A stretch of DNA of 5,158 nt from Acidobacteriota bacterium (GTDB lineage Bacteria > Acidobacteriota > Terriglobia > UBA7540). Of the stretch, positions 1 through 5,158 are shown in pieces. Where the stretch lies: positions 1 through 5,158 of the forward strand of contig JAJXZM010000259.1 in NCBI GenBank assembly GCA_021780055.1. The letters run 5' to 3'. Within the stretch, counting starts at the first letter, position 1. Every line of letters begins with the position of its first letter. The notes beneath the pieces were generated by a model. The model did no database searches, was not told the DNA's origin, and saw only the letters and a program-made list of their open reading frames with translations. The translations under genes and the position numbers were made by a program.

Positions 1-1
1 C

Positions 2-576
2 GAATGCTACAGGTGCGAAAAGGGCGGCAGCAGCTATCCGCTGACCAGTTGGGCAAATGTTGAGAAACGCTTCAACTACGCGGCCGAGTGGCAGCGTTAC
101 GCCGGCCCGGGCGGGTTCAACGACTATGACTCCATCGAAGTAGGGAATGGCTCGAACGACGGGCTTACTCTTACCGAGCGTCGGACTCAGTTGAGCCTGT
201 GGGCCCTTGCATCGGCGCCACTGATCCTCGGCGTCGATCTACTCACCTTAACCCACAGGATCTGAAATACCTTAAAAACACTGCGGTCCTCGCTGTTGAC
301 CAGGATTCGATCGCTGCGAAGAGGGTCCTGGATAACGGCAACCAGCAGGTTTTCGCCAAGACGGAGCCGGACGGAGACGCGATTGTCGGACTGTTCAACA
401 CCGGCGGGACGGCAGAGAAAGTCTCCGTGCAAGCATCAGCCGTGGGCCTTGCAACGAATAAACGCGGCTATTCCGCGCAGAACCTGTGGACGGGCAAGAA
501 AGAGAAAGAAGGCGGCACCATCAGTGCTATTGTCCCCTCGCATGGAGTTGCCCTATACCGCGTCAAGGGACTTTGA
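2..576 (+). pseudogene. GH27 alpha-galactosidase-like protein, C-terminal part, frameshifted
   Basis: This is the 3' end of a glycoside hydrolase family 27 (melibiase-type) gene; its start lies left of the window. Such enzymes remove terminal alpha-galactose (or beta-arabinopyranose) from oligosaccharides. From base 2, the frame reads the end of the TIM barrel: SSYPLTSWANVEKRFNYAA, then GPGGFNDYDSIEVGNG (family GPGG[WF]ND block), then RRTQLSLWALASAPLILGVDL. Homology then continues in the frame one base back from position 241: THLNPQDLKYLKN, AVLAVDQD and a C-terminal beta-sandwich domain (VFAKTEPDGDAIVGLFNTGG, LWTGKK, HGVALYRVKGL), stopping with TGA at 574-576. The original frame stops at 263-265. 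Loss of one base near 238-243 explains this exactly. There is no homopolymer or slippery heptamer there, so programmed frameshifting is unlikely; the choice is real gene decay or a sequence error. The catalytic nucleophile and probably the acid/base Asp lie upstream of the window. The family call is strong; substrate specificity cannot be settled. Confidence 0.83.
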
Positions 577-668
577 TGTCCTCAATCCGGCGTATTTCTG
601 GGCCTTCAGCGCGCCTGGAACCCCATCCGCTCCTGGGTAATACACCCGAGCATTGATCCTTGGAAAGA

Positions 669-699
669 ACCGCGGACCTTGCAATCGGAGGTCCGCGGT
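669..699. repeat. Perfect 11-bp inverted repeat (hairpin)
   Basis: ACCGCGGACCT (669-679) and AGGTCCGCGGT (689-699) are exact reverse complements separated by a 9-base loop. The stem is GC-rich and includes CCGCGG in each arm. On the plus strand no T-run follows (ACCGGGAGTGG), so it is not a standard intrinsic terminator for the glycosidase gene. On the minus strand the stem would be followed by a T-rich stretch (TCTTTCC), but no minus-strand gene reads towards it. It could be a Rho-independent-like 3' processing hairpin or a dispersed REP-type palindrome. The structure is certain; its role is unknown. Confidence 0.7.
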
Positions 700-750
700 A
701 CCGGGAGTGGTGACCTTCCGCAGGGAAAGATTTACAAGTGTGTCCTCTCA

Positions 751-779
751 TTGTCGTACCTGATGTGGCCGATCATTAA
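751..779 (+). promoter_or_regulatory. Weak sigma70-like promoter candidate for the cyclase
   Basis: TTGTCG (751-756) and CATTAA (774-779) are 17 bases apart and match the -35 and -10 consensus at 4/6 and 3/6 positions. Transcription would begin near 786 and leave a leader of about 60 bases before the small ORF at 849. The match is poor and could be chance; it is listed because no better candidate is visible in this spacer. Confidence 0.2.
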
Positions 780-848
780 CAGGAACGCCGAGCACGTTGG
801 TTATCCCGCATGATCCGGCGCTCTGCAGTGCGGCGGGAGGGGAAACTC

Positions 849-875
849 ATGGCCACACGATGCCGAGAGGAGTGA
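849..875 (+). CDS. Candidate 8-codon leader ORF (MATRCREE) overlapping the cyclase start
   Basis: An ATG at 849 follows a strong Shine-Dalgarno, GGAGG at 836-840 within GGGAGGGG, with 8 bases between. It encodes MATRCREE and stops with TGA at 873-875. The stop shares its A with the ATG of the PAS-GGDEF gene (TGATG, 873-877), the usual arrangement for translational coupling. This is the best ribosome-binding signal upstream of the cyclase, yet it is out of frame with it. A ribosome loading here would finish directly on the cyclase start. The ORF is too short for any homology argument. The alternative is that a reference annotation ignores it and begins the large gene at 797, 860 or 875. Confidence 0.4.
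   Translation: MATRCREE
865..872 (+). promoter_or_regulatory. Ribosome binding site deciding the cyclase start at 875
   Basis: GAGAGGAG lies just before the ATG at 875: GAGG (867-870) ends 4 bases before the start and AGGAG (868-872) ends 2 bases before it, which is short. The in-frame ATG at 860 has its nearest strong purine tract (GGAGG, 836-840) 19 bases away, and the TTG at 797 has only a distant AGGA. This favours 875, helped by possible coupling from the 849-875 ORF. Confidence 0.45.
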
Positions 876-3172
876 TGGGGAAGACACAGACTTTAGGTTC
901 GGATTTGAGTCATTCCGCGCCGTCGCAACGGGCCCATAAGCGCCCGGACGCATCGGAGGCGGTCGAGTATGGTAGCACGGACATCAGCTGGTTTTTAAGA
1001 GCGCTCAGCGAGGGCTCTCTGGCGGGCGAGTACGTTCTCCAGAACGACCGTGTTTTATACGTGAATCCGGCCTTCGCAAGAATGTTCGGTTACAAGGCGC
1101 CAGAGTTAATCCGAAAGAGCTTGCTGAATCTGATTTACCCGGGGGACCGTCCACTCGTTGCCGAGAAAATCAAGACCCGGATGGAAGATGATGACCGGCC
1201 ACTCAATTTTGAATGCCGGGGCATGCACAAGGACGGGCATTTAATCGACATCCAGATTCGGAGCGGGATCACGGTCCTGGCTGGCGGCCAGAGGGCCAGC
1301 ATCGGGACCGTCCTGGAGATCACGGAGCAGAAGCGGGTTGACAAGCAACTCCAAAAATTGTCCCGGGCCGTCGAGCAGAGCCCTGCCAGCGTGGTTATCA
1401 CTGACGCAGACGGCAACATCGAATATGTGAATCCGAGGTTCTCCAGCCTCACGGATTATGCCAGGGAAGAAGTCATCGGCAGGAATCCCCGCATTTTAAA
1501 GTCTGGCCTGACTTCCGCGTCGACGTACCAGGAGCTTTGGGAAACGATTCTGAGCGGCCGGGAGTGGCACGGGGAAATCATCAACAAGAAAAAGGGTGGA
1601 GACCTTTATTGGGAGTCGGCCTCTGTATCTCCCATCAAAGACGCGGCGGGTGTCATCACGCATTTTATAGCCGTCAAAGAGGACATCACGGAACGAAAGC
1701 GGGCGGAGGAGGCCTTGCACATAGCCGAGCAGGAATACCATGGGCTATTCGCTGAGGCCGTGGAAGGCATTTTCCGGACCTCACCTGAAGGCAGGGTCAT
1801 AGTTGCAAATCCTGCTATGGCCAGAATCCTCGGGTATGCATCGGCGGAAGAGGTTGTTAGGGAAATCAGCGACATGGGGCGGCAAGTTTGGAGGCACGCA
1901 GAGGACCGGCAGAATCTCGTAAGATTGCTTGAAGATCAGGGGGCTGTTCGCGGATATGAATGCGAGTTCTGCCGCAAGGATGGGACTCCAATCTGGGTTT
2001 CTCTGAATGCGAACAGGTCCCTTGATCCCGATGGGCATACGCAGTACTTTCAAGGCTCCCTTGAAGACATTACCGACCGAAAGAAGGCCTCTGAGGCCCT
2101 TGTGGTGACACACGAAAAGTTGGCTCGATCACTGACCGTATTGAAAAGCCGGTCCGAAGAAATCACCATCCTCAGCGAGTTCGGGAGGATGCTGCAAAGC
2201 TGCCGGAGCTGCGAGGAAGCTTACCGGGTTATCAGGGTGTACTGTGGGAAACTCTTCCCGTCTTTTTCGGGAGGAGTCTATCTCACCGCTGCCTCGCGGA
2301 ACCTGGTGCAAGGCGTTAGCTTGTGGGGTGAACTGCAGCAGAGTGAGCCGGCCTTTCTTCCGGATGCCTGCTGGGCGCTCCGAAGCGGACGGTTACACTG
2401 CGTCGAGGACCTGGACTCACCCGCTCAGTGTAGCCATATGCCGCAGACGCCCGGAGTCTCTTACCTCTGTGTGCCCTTGATGGCACAAGGTGAGGCGATG
2501 GGGATTCTGCACGTTGAATGTCATGCGGATTCTGTGGCCATGGGAGCGGAAGAATGGGAAGAATTCAAGAGGTCTCGCCAGGAATTGGCGAACGCCGTCG
2601 CCGAACACGTAGCTTTGGCACTGGCAAACCTGCAACTGCGGGAAACTCTCCGTAGCCAGTCCATCCGCGACCCACTGACCGGACTTTTCAATCGTCGCTA
2701 TATGGAAGAATCGTTGGAACGCGAAATCCTGCGTTCCAACCGAAACAATTCTACGATCGGACTGCTCCTTCTGGATATTGATCACTTCAAGCTCTACAAC
2801 GATACCTTCGGCCATGAGGCTGGTGATGCCGTCTTACGGGAAGTGGGCGCGCTTCTCAGGAAACACGTCAGGGGGGAGGACATCCCCTGCCGTCATGGGG
2901 GCGAAGAGTTTCTCCTGATTATGCCTGGGGCCCCGCTTGATATTGCTCATCAGCGGGCTGAACGCTTTCGTGAGGCCGTCAAGCATCTGAATTTGAGTTT
3001 CCGAGGGGAGGCTTTGGGGATGATCACAATTTCGATCGGCGTGGCGGTGTACCCGCAACACGGACCCGCTGCCGAGGCTATACTGGACTGTGCTGACGGA
3101 GCCCTCTACGAGGCCAAAGAGTCAGGACGGGACCGGGTAATCGTTGCGCCGCCAGTAGCTGACGACATCTGA
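875..3172 (+). CDS. PAS-PAS-PAS-GAF-GGDEF diguanylate cyclase
   Basis: This gene encodes a predicted cytosolic sensor that condenses two GTP into cyclic di-GMP. From ATG 875 the protein has 765 residues; numbering follows that start, and the frame stays open back to TTG 797 (791 residues). PAS1 covers about 39-154 (VLYVNPAFARMFGY, ending EITEQK). PAS2 covers about 160-274 (VVITDADGNIEYVNPRFSSL, ending DITERK). PAS3 covers about 286-404 (ending DITDRK). A GAF domain covers about 429-589 and a GGDEF domain about 594-759. The GGDEF domain has DPLTGLFNRR, LLLLDIDHFK (metal-binding Asp634), NDTFGHEAGD, GGEEF at 675-679, and the closing YEAKESGRDRV. The inhibitory-site RxxD (RGED, Arg666 and Asp669) sits five residues before GGEEF, as in PleD, so product inhibition is expected. 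There is no signal peptide, membrane segment or EAL domain. Charged helical linkers join the PAS domains. The input signal is unknown; haem, flavin or small-molecule binding by the PAS or GAF domains cannot be decided. Domain calls are strong; the start codon is less certain. Confidence 0.93.
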   Translation: MGKTQTLGSDLSHSAPSQRAHKRPDASEAVEYGSTDISWFLRALSEGSLAGEYVLQNDRVLYVNPAFARMFGYKAPELIRKSLLNLIYPGDRPLVAEKIKTRMEDDDRPLNFECRGMHKDGHLIDIQIRSGITVLAGGQRASIGTVLEITEQKRVDKQLQKLSRAVEQSPASVVITDADGNIEYVNPRFSSLTDYAREEVIGRNPRILKSGLTSASTYQELWETILSGREWHGEIINKKKGGDLYWESASVSPIKDAAGVITHFIAVKEDITERKRAEEALHIAEQEYHGLFAEAVEGIFRTSPEGRVIVANPAMARILGYASAEEVVREISDMGRQVWRHAEDRQNLVRLLEDQGAVRGYECEFCRKDGTPIWVSLNANRSLDPDGHTQYFQGSLEDITDRKKASEALVVTHEKLARSLTVLKSRSEEITILSEFGRMLQSCRSCEEAYRVIRVYCGKLFPSFSGGVYLTAASRNLVQGVSLWGELQQSEPAFLPDACWALRSGRLHCVEDLDSPAQCSHMPQTPGVSYLCVPLMAQGEAMGILHVECHADSVAMGAEEWEEFKRSRQELANAVAEHVALALANLQLRETLRSQSIRDPLTGLFNRRYMEESLEREILRSNRNNSTIGLLLLDIDHFKLYNDTFGHEAGDAVLREVGALLRKHVRGEDIPCRHGGEEFLLIMPGAPLDIAHQRAERFREAVKHLNLSFRGEALGMITISIGVAVYPQHGPAAEAILDCADGALYEAKESGRDRVIVAPPVADDI

Positions 3173-3208
3173 TTTTCACCTGGGTTAGCACGGCCACCAC
3201 ACGACAGC

Positions 3209-3249
3209 TTGGCTTTACTAAATATCCTTAGCACAATATGTTGTATAAT
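3209..3249 (+). promoter_or_regulatory. Promoter region of guaA with perfect TATAAT
   Basis: The spacer before guaA is noticeably AT-rich. TATAAT (3244-3249) matches the -10 consensus exactly but has no good -35 at 16-18 bases (AATATC at 17). An overlapping alternative pairs TTGGCT (3209-3214) with CACAAT (3232-3237) at 17 bases, each matching 4/6. Initiation from TATAAT would be near 3256 and give a leader of about 60 bases to ATG 3318. A weak -35 suggests help from an activator, or a promoter that relies mainly on the -10. This supports transcription of guaA separate from the upstream cyclase gene. Confidence 0.5.
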
Positions 3250-3282
3250 AGCTTGTCCATCACGCTATCCTTGTCATATTGT
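3233..3282. repeat. 8-bp inverted repeat bracketing the guaA -10 box
   Basis: ACAATATG (3233-3240) and CATATTGT (3275-3282) are exact reverse complements. Their centres are 42 bases apart, close to four helical turns. They lie on either side of TATAAT (3244-3249) and the expected start of transcription. This could be a split operator for a dimeric or tetrameric repressor, or chance in an AT-rich stretch. It matches neither the purine riboswitch core nor a purine repressor box that I recognise. Confidence 0.35.
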
Positions 3283-3317
3283 CTCTGTTTGGCGGAACAT
3301 TGGAGCAATCTGGGAAA

Positions 3318-4856
3318 ATGCAAAACCCTCGTCCTATAGTTGTCCTTGATTTCGGGTCGCAGTACACGCAACTGATCGCCCGGCGTATTCGCGAAATGCA
3401 CGTGTATTCAGTGATCGTTCCTTGTCACATCCTATTCGATGATCTTGTCAAAATGCAGCCTCAGGCGATCATCCTTTCCGGCGGGCCGTCCTCAGTTTAC
3501 GATCCGGGATCTCCCACTTGTGACGACCGTGTTTTCGAGCTTGGGGTGCCGGTCCTTGGCATCTGCTACGGGCTGCACCTGATGACCTACAAGCTCGGAG
3601 GCAAAGTGGAGCGGGCCAAACGCCGTGAGTACGGGTTTGCCGAGCTTGAAATCACCCCGCCCAGCGAACTGCTTGCCGGGTTGGAATCGCCGCTGCGCGT
3701 CTGGAACAGCCATGGCGACCACATCGTGGAAGTGCCCCAGGGGTTCCGGGTTTCGGGGCGAACGGAAAACGCGATTGCAGCCATCGAAAACGTTCAGACG
3801 CGGATGTACGCGCTGGAATTCCACCCGGAAGTCCGCCATTCGGTTTCAGGCAGCGAGATCCTCCGGCGCTTTGTTGAGGATGTGTGCGGCGCTCAGGCGA
3901 ACTGGTACCCGCAGTCGCTGATTGAAGAAACGGTCAGGCGGGTGCGGGAAGAGGTGGGCAACGAACGCGCACTGTGCGCACTCTCCGGAGGCGTGGATTC
4001 AGCCGTGGCCGCGACTCTGGTCAGCCGGGCCATCGGCGATCAGCTCATCTGCGTCTTTGTGAATAATGGGCTGCTTCGGAAAAACGAATTTGAAGAAGTA
4101 ACCGCAGCGCTTAAGACCCAGGGCCATCTGAATGTGCGGGCGGTGGATTATTCAGAAAGGTTCCTCAGGCGGCTCGATGGAGTGACTGACCCGGAGAAAA
4201 AGCGCAAAATCATCGGTGAAGAATTCATTCGGGTGTTTGAGCAGGAGGCACGAGCACTGGGCGAGCCGCGCTTCCTGGTGCAAGGAACCCTTTATCCTGA
4301 CGTCATTGAGTCGGTTTCTGTAAAGGGCCCAGCGGCCACCATCAAGAGCCACCATAACGTGGGCGGCCTTCCGACAGACCTGACTTTCCAGTTGATCGAA
4401 CCGCTGCGTGAAATGTTCAAAGACGAGGTTCGAGTGGTGGGCAGGGAACTGGGACTTGGCGAGGAAGTTATTTCCCGTCAACCCTTTCCGGGGCCTGGGC
4501 TGGCCGTCCGGATTCTGGGCGCAATTACCCCTGAGCGACTTCGGATTGTTCGCGAAGCAGATGCCATTGTGGAGCAGGAGATACGTACAGCTCAACTCTA
4601 CAATGAATTGTGGCAATCGTTTGCGATCCTGCTGCCCGTTTCGAGCGTCGGGGTGATGGGAGACGCCAGGACGTACGCGTCCACTATCGCTCTGCGGGCT
4701 GTTACATCCGAAGATGGAATGACAGCCGACTGGGCGAAAATCCCCCCAAACGTTCTCGAACGGATTGCCACCCGCATCGTGAACGAGGTGAAGGAAGTCA
4801 ACCGAGTTGTCTACGACATTACTTCGAAGCCCCCGGGAACCATCGAGTGGGAATGA
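3318..4856 (+). CDS. guaA: GMP synthase (glutamine-hydrolysing), GuaA
   Basis: GuaA converts XMP, ATP and glutamine to GMP, AMP, PPi and glutamate, the last step of de novo GMP synthesis in the cytosol. From ATG 3318 the protein has 512 residues, a normal single-chain length (E. coli 525). The class I glutaminase domain covers about 1-195: [19 protein letters not shown] near the start, nucleophile Cys83 in GICYGLH, and His169 and Glu171 in EFHPEV complete the triad. The ATP pyrophosphatase domain follows, with the PP-loop SGGVDS at 223-228. The C-terminal dimerisation domain includes [40 protein letters not shown] and the final TIEWE. ATG 3318 is preferred over the upstream in-frame TTG at 3279 because the conserved N-terminus begins there, although its Shine-Dalgarno is weak (GGAG at 3302-3305, 12 bases away, plus GGGAAA directly before). 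One oddity is His in place of the near-invariant Gln after the nucleophile motif (GxCxGxQ). All other key motifs look intact. Confidence 0.97.
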   Translation: MQNPRPIVVLDFGSQYTQLIARRIREMHVYSVIVPCHILFDDLVKMQPQAIILSGGPSSVYDPGSPTCDDRVFELGVPVLGICYGLHLMTYKLGGKVERAKRREYGFAELEITPPSELLAGLESPLRVWNSHGDHIVEVPQGFRVSGRTENAIAAIENVQTRMYALEFHPEVRHSVSGSEILRRFVEDVCGAQANWYPQSLIEETVRRVREEVGNERALCALSGGVDSAVAATLVSRAIGDQLICVFVNNGLLRKNEFEEVTAALKTQGHLNVRAVDYSERFLRRLDGVTDPEKKRKIIGEEFIRVFEQEARALGEPRFLVQGTLYPDVIESVSVKGPAATIKSHHNVGGLPTDLTFQLIEPLREMFKDEVRVVGRELGLGEEVISRQPFPGPGLAVRILGAITPERLRIVREADAIVEQEIRTAQLYNELWQSFAILLPVSSVGVMGDARTYASTIALRAVTSEDGMTADWAKIPPNVLERIATRIVNEVKEVNRVVYDITSKPPGTIEWE

Positions 4857-4906
4857 GTGCTTCCCCCTCCATACAGCCCTCGCGCGTCCCATGGATCCCC
4901 GAACGA

Positions 4907-4932
4907 CGAATCGTCCTGGCTTTAACGATTCG
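4907..4932 (+). terminator. Possible weak terminator hairpin in the convergent gap
   Basis: CGAATCGT (4907-4914) and ACGATTCG (4925-4932) form a perfect 8-bp stem with a 10-base loop. On the plus strand CTAATTTCTG follows, which is only loosely T-rich, so termination of guaA by this element is uncertain. The right arm lies inside the last codons of the minus-strand regulator gene, whose stop codon (4922-4924) falls in the loop. On the minus strand the stem is followed by GTTCGGGG, which has no T-run. A smaller hairpin, GGGAA (4849-4853) with TTCCC (4861-4865), straddles the guaA stop codon. Confidence 0.3.
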
Positions 4933-5158
4933 CTAATTTCTGTGCCATGTACAGCAGAAGCCGCCGGTCGCGGTCGTTGATATTTCCAAGAAGGCGCTTG
5001 ACCTTCTGGAAGAACCGCGAATCACGGTCTGCCGGAATCTCCATGGCCAGCTCGTCGGTGCTCTTGCGCTGGGTCAGATTAGGGAGGTCCGGTGGTCTTT
5101 CCCCCTCATAAAAAAGCTGATAGAGGGGTATCTCCATGGCTGCGGCCAACCGTTCCAA
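4922..5158 (-). CDS. XRE-type transcriptional regulator, C-terminal part (partial)
   Basis: The minus-strand frame enters from beyond the right edge and ends with TAA at 4922-4924. The visible 78 residues begin LERLAAAMEIPLYQLFYEGE, which resembles the last helix of an XRE/Cro-CI helix-turn-helix domain (usual form: TLE(K/R)LA.AL.VPL..LF..GE). After this come a proline-rich linker (PPDLPNL), a charged stretch, and a helical tail (FFQKVKRLLGNINDRDRRLL, then YMAQKLANR). The first visible codon is TTG, read here as an internal Leu and not a start, because the DNA-binding helices must lie outside the window. The gene is convergent with guaA, separated by 65 bases. The overall pattern resembles short regulators I associate with Acidobacteriota. 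The target genes and any ligand are unknown. Confidence 0.72.
   Translation of the reverse strand: MERLAAAMEIPLYQLFYEGERPPDLPNLTQRKSTDELAMEIPADRDSRFFQKVKRLLGNINDRDRRLLLYMAQKLANR

Larger units (their letters stand above)
577..848. other. Intergenic region between the GH27 gene and the cyclase leader
   Basis: This 272-bp spacer carries no ORF with recognisable protein character on either strand; the short minus-strand frame through 563-751 looks like chance. Its one clear structure is the hairpin at 669-699, annotated separately. A TTG codon at 797 opens the cyclase frame further upstream, but it has only a weak AGGA 12 bases before it and the extra residues (VIPHDPALCSAAGG and onward) resemble no domain. 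I therefore treat 797-848 as leader rather than coding sequence. Confidence 0.6.

Noticed and set aside
199..576. Independent gene starting at GTG 199
   Set aside because: The first 14 or so residues of that frame are out of frame with the GH27 homology, which is read in another frame there. The family match begins only near 241, so this is the tail of the frameshifted gene.
797..874. TTG start at 797 or ATG at 860 for the cyclase
   Set aside because: Both are in frame, but neither has a Shine-Dalgarno at normal distance, and the added residues show no domain character. ATG 875 has a purine-rich site close by and the TGATG overlap. Kept only as alternatives.
3279..3317. TTG start at 3279 for guaA
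   Set aside because: It adds 13 residues before the conserved GuaA N-terminus and has no ribosome binding site; it also lies within the right arm of the inverted repeat. ATG 3318 gives the normal family start.
3173..3317. Purine riboswitch in the guaA leader
   Set aside because: I could not find the paired stems and conserved core of a guanine aptamer. Only an inverted repeat around the promoter is visible.
875..4856. Functional operon linking the cyclic di-GMP cyclase and guaA through GTP supply
   Set aside because: A 145-bp gap with its own TATAAT separates them, and GMP synthesis is a housekeeping function. Adjacency alone does not support a joint system.
4152..4892. Long minus-strand open frame (246 codons) opposite guaA
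   Set aside because: It is antisense to a highly conserved enzyme, its translation has no recognisable domain, and it is most simply a codon-bias shadow.

Overview
The window looks like chromosomal DNA from a free-living, GC-rich bacterium. The best guess is a soil-type Acidobacteriota or a close relative. This rests on the partial regulator at the right edge, whose C-terminal half (MEIPLYQLFYEGERPP, then a tail ending MAQKLANR) resembles XRE-family regulators I associate with Acidobacteriota, together with a neighbouring GH27 glycosidase and a multi-PAS diguanylate cyclase. The taxonomic call is inference; no rRNA or other marker confirms it.

Layout, left to right. (1) Positions 2-576 hold the 3' part of a GH27 alpha-galactosidase-like gene. 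Its reading frame breaks near position 241 (a one-base loss), so it is either a pseudogene or carries a sequencing error. (2) Positions 577-848 are intergenic and contain a perfect 11-bp hairpin (669-699) but no recognisable gene. (3) An 8-codon upstream ORF (849-875) with a strong Shine-Dalgarno overlaps by one base (TGATG) the likely start of (4) a soluble PAS-PAS-PAS-GAF-GGDEF diguanylate cyclase (875-3172) with intact active site and inhibitory site. (5) An AT-rich spacer (3173-3317) carries a perfect TATAAT box bracketed by an 8-bp inverted repeat. (6) A complete guaA (GMP synthase, glutamine-hydrolysing) occupies 3318-4856. (7) A short convergent spacer with a small hairpin follows. (8) The 3' part of a minus-strand XRE-type regulator gene lies at 4922-5158.

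The three plus-strand genes do not look like a tight operon, since gaps of 272 and 145 bp separate them and guaA has its own promoter-like sequence. GuaA makes GMP, which feeds GTP, the substrate of the diguanylate cyclase, but this link is generic and adjacency alone does not imply joint regulation. I see no mobile element, CRISPR array, tRNA or rRNA. I did not find a convincing undescribed system. The points most worth a second look are the leader ORF coupled to the cyclase, the Cys/His pattern in its GAF domain, the Gln-to-His change in the GuaA glutaminase motif, and the inverted repeat around the guaA promoter.
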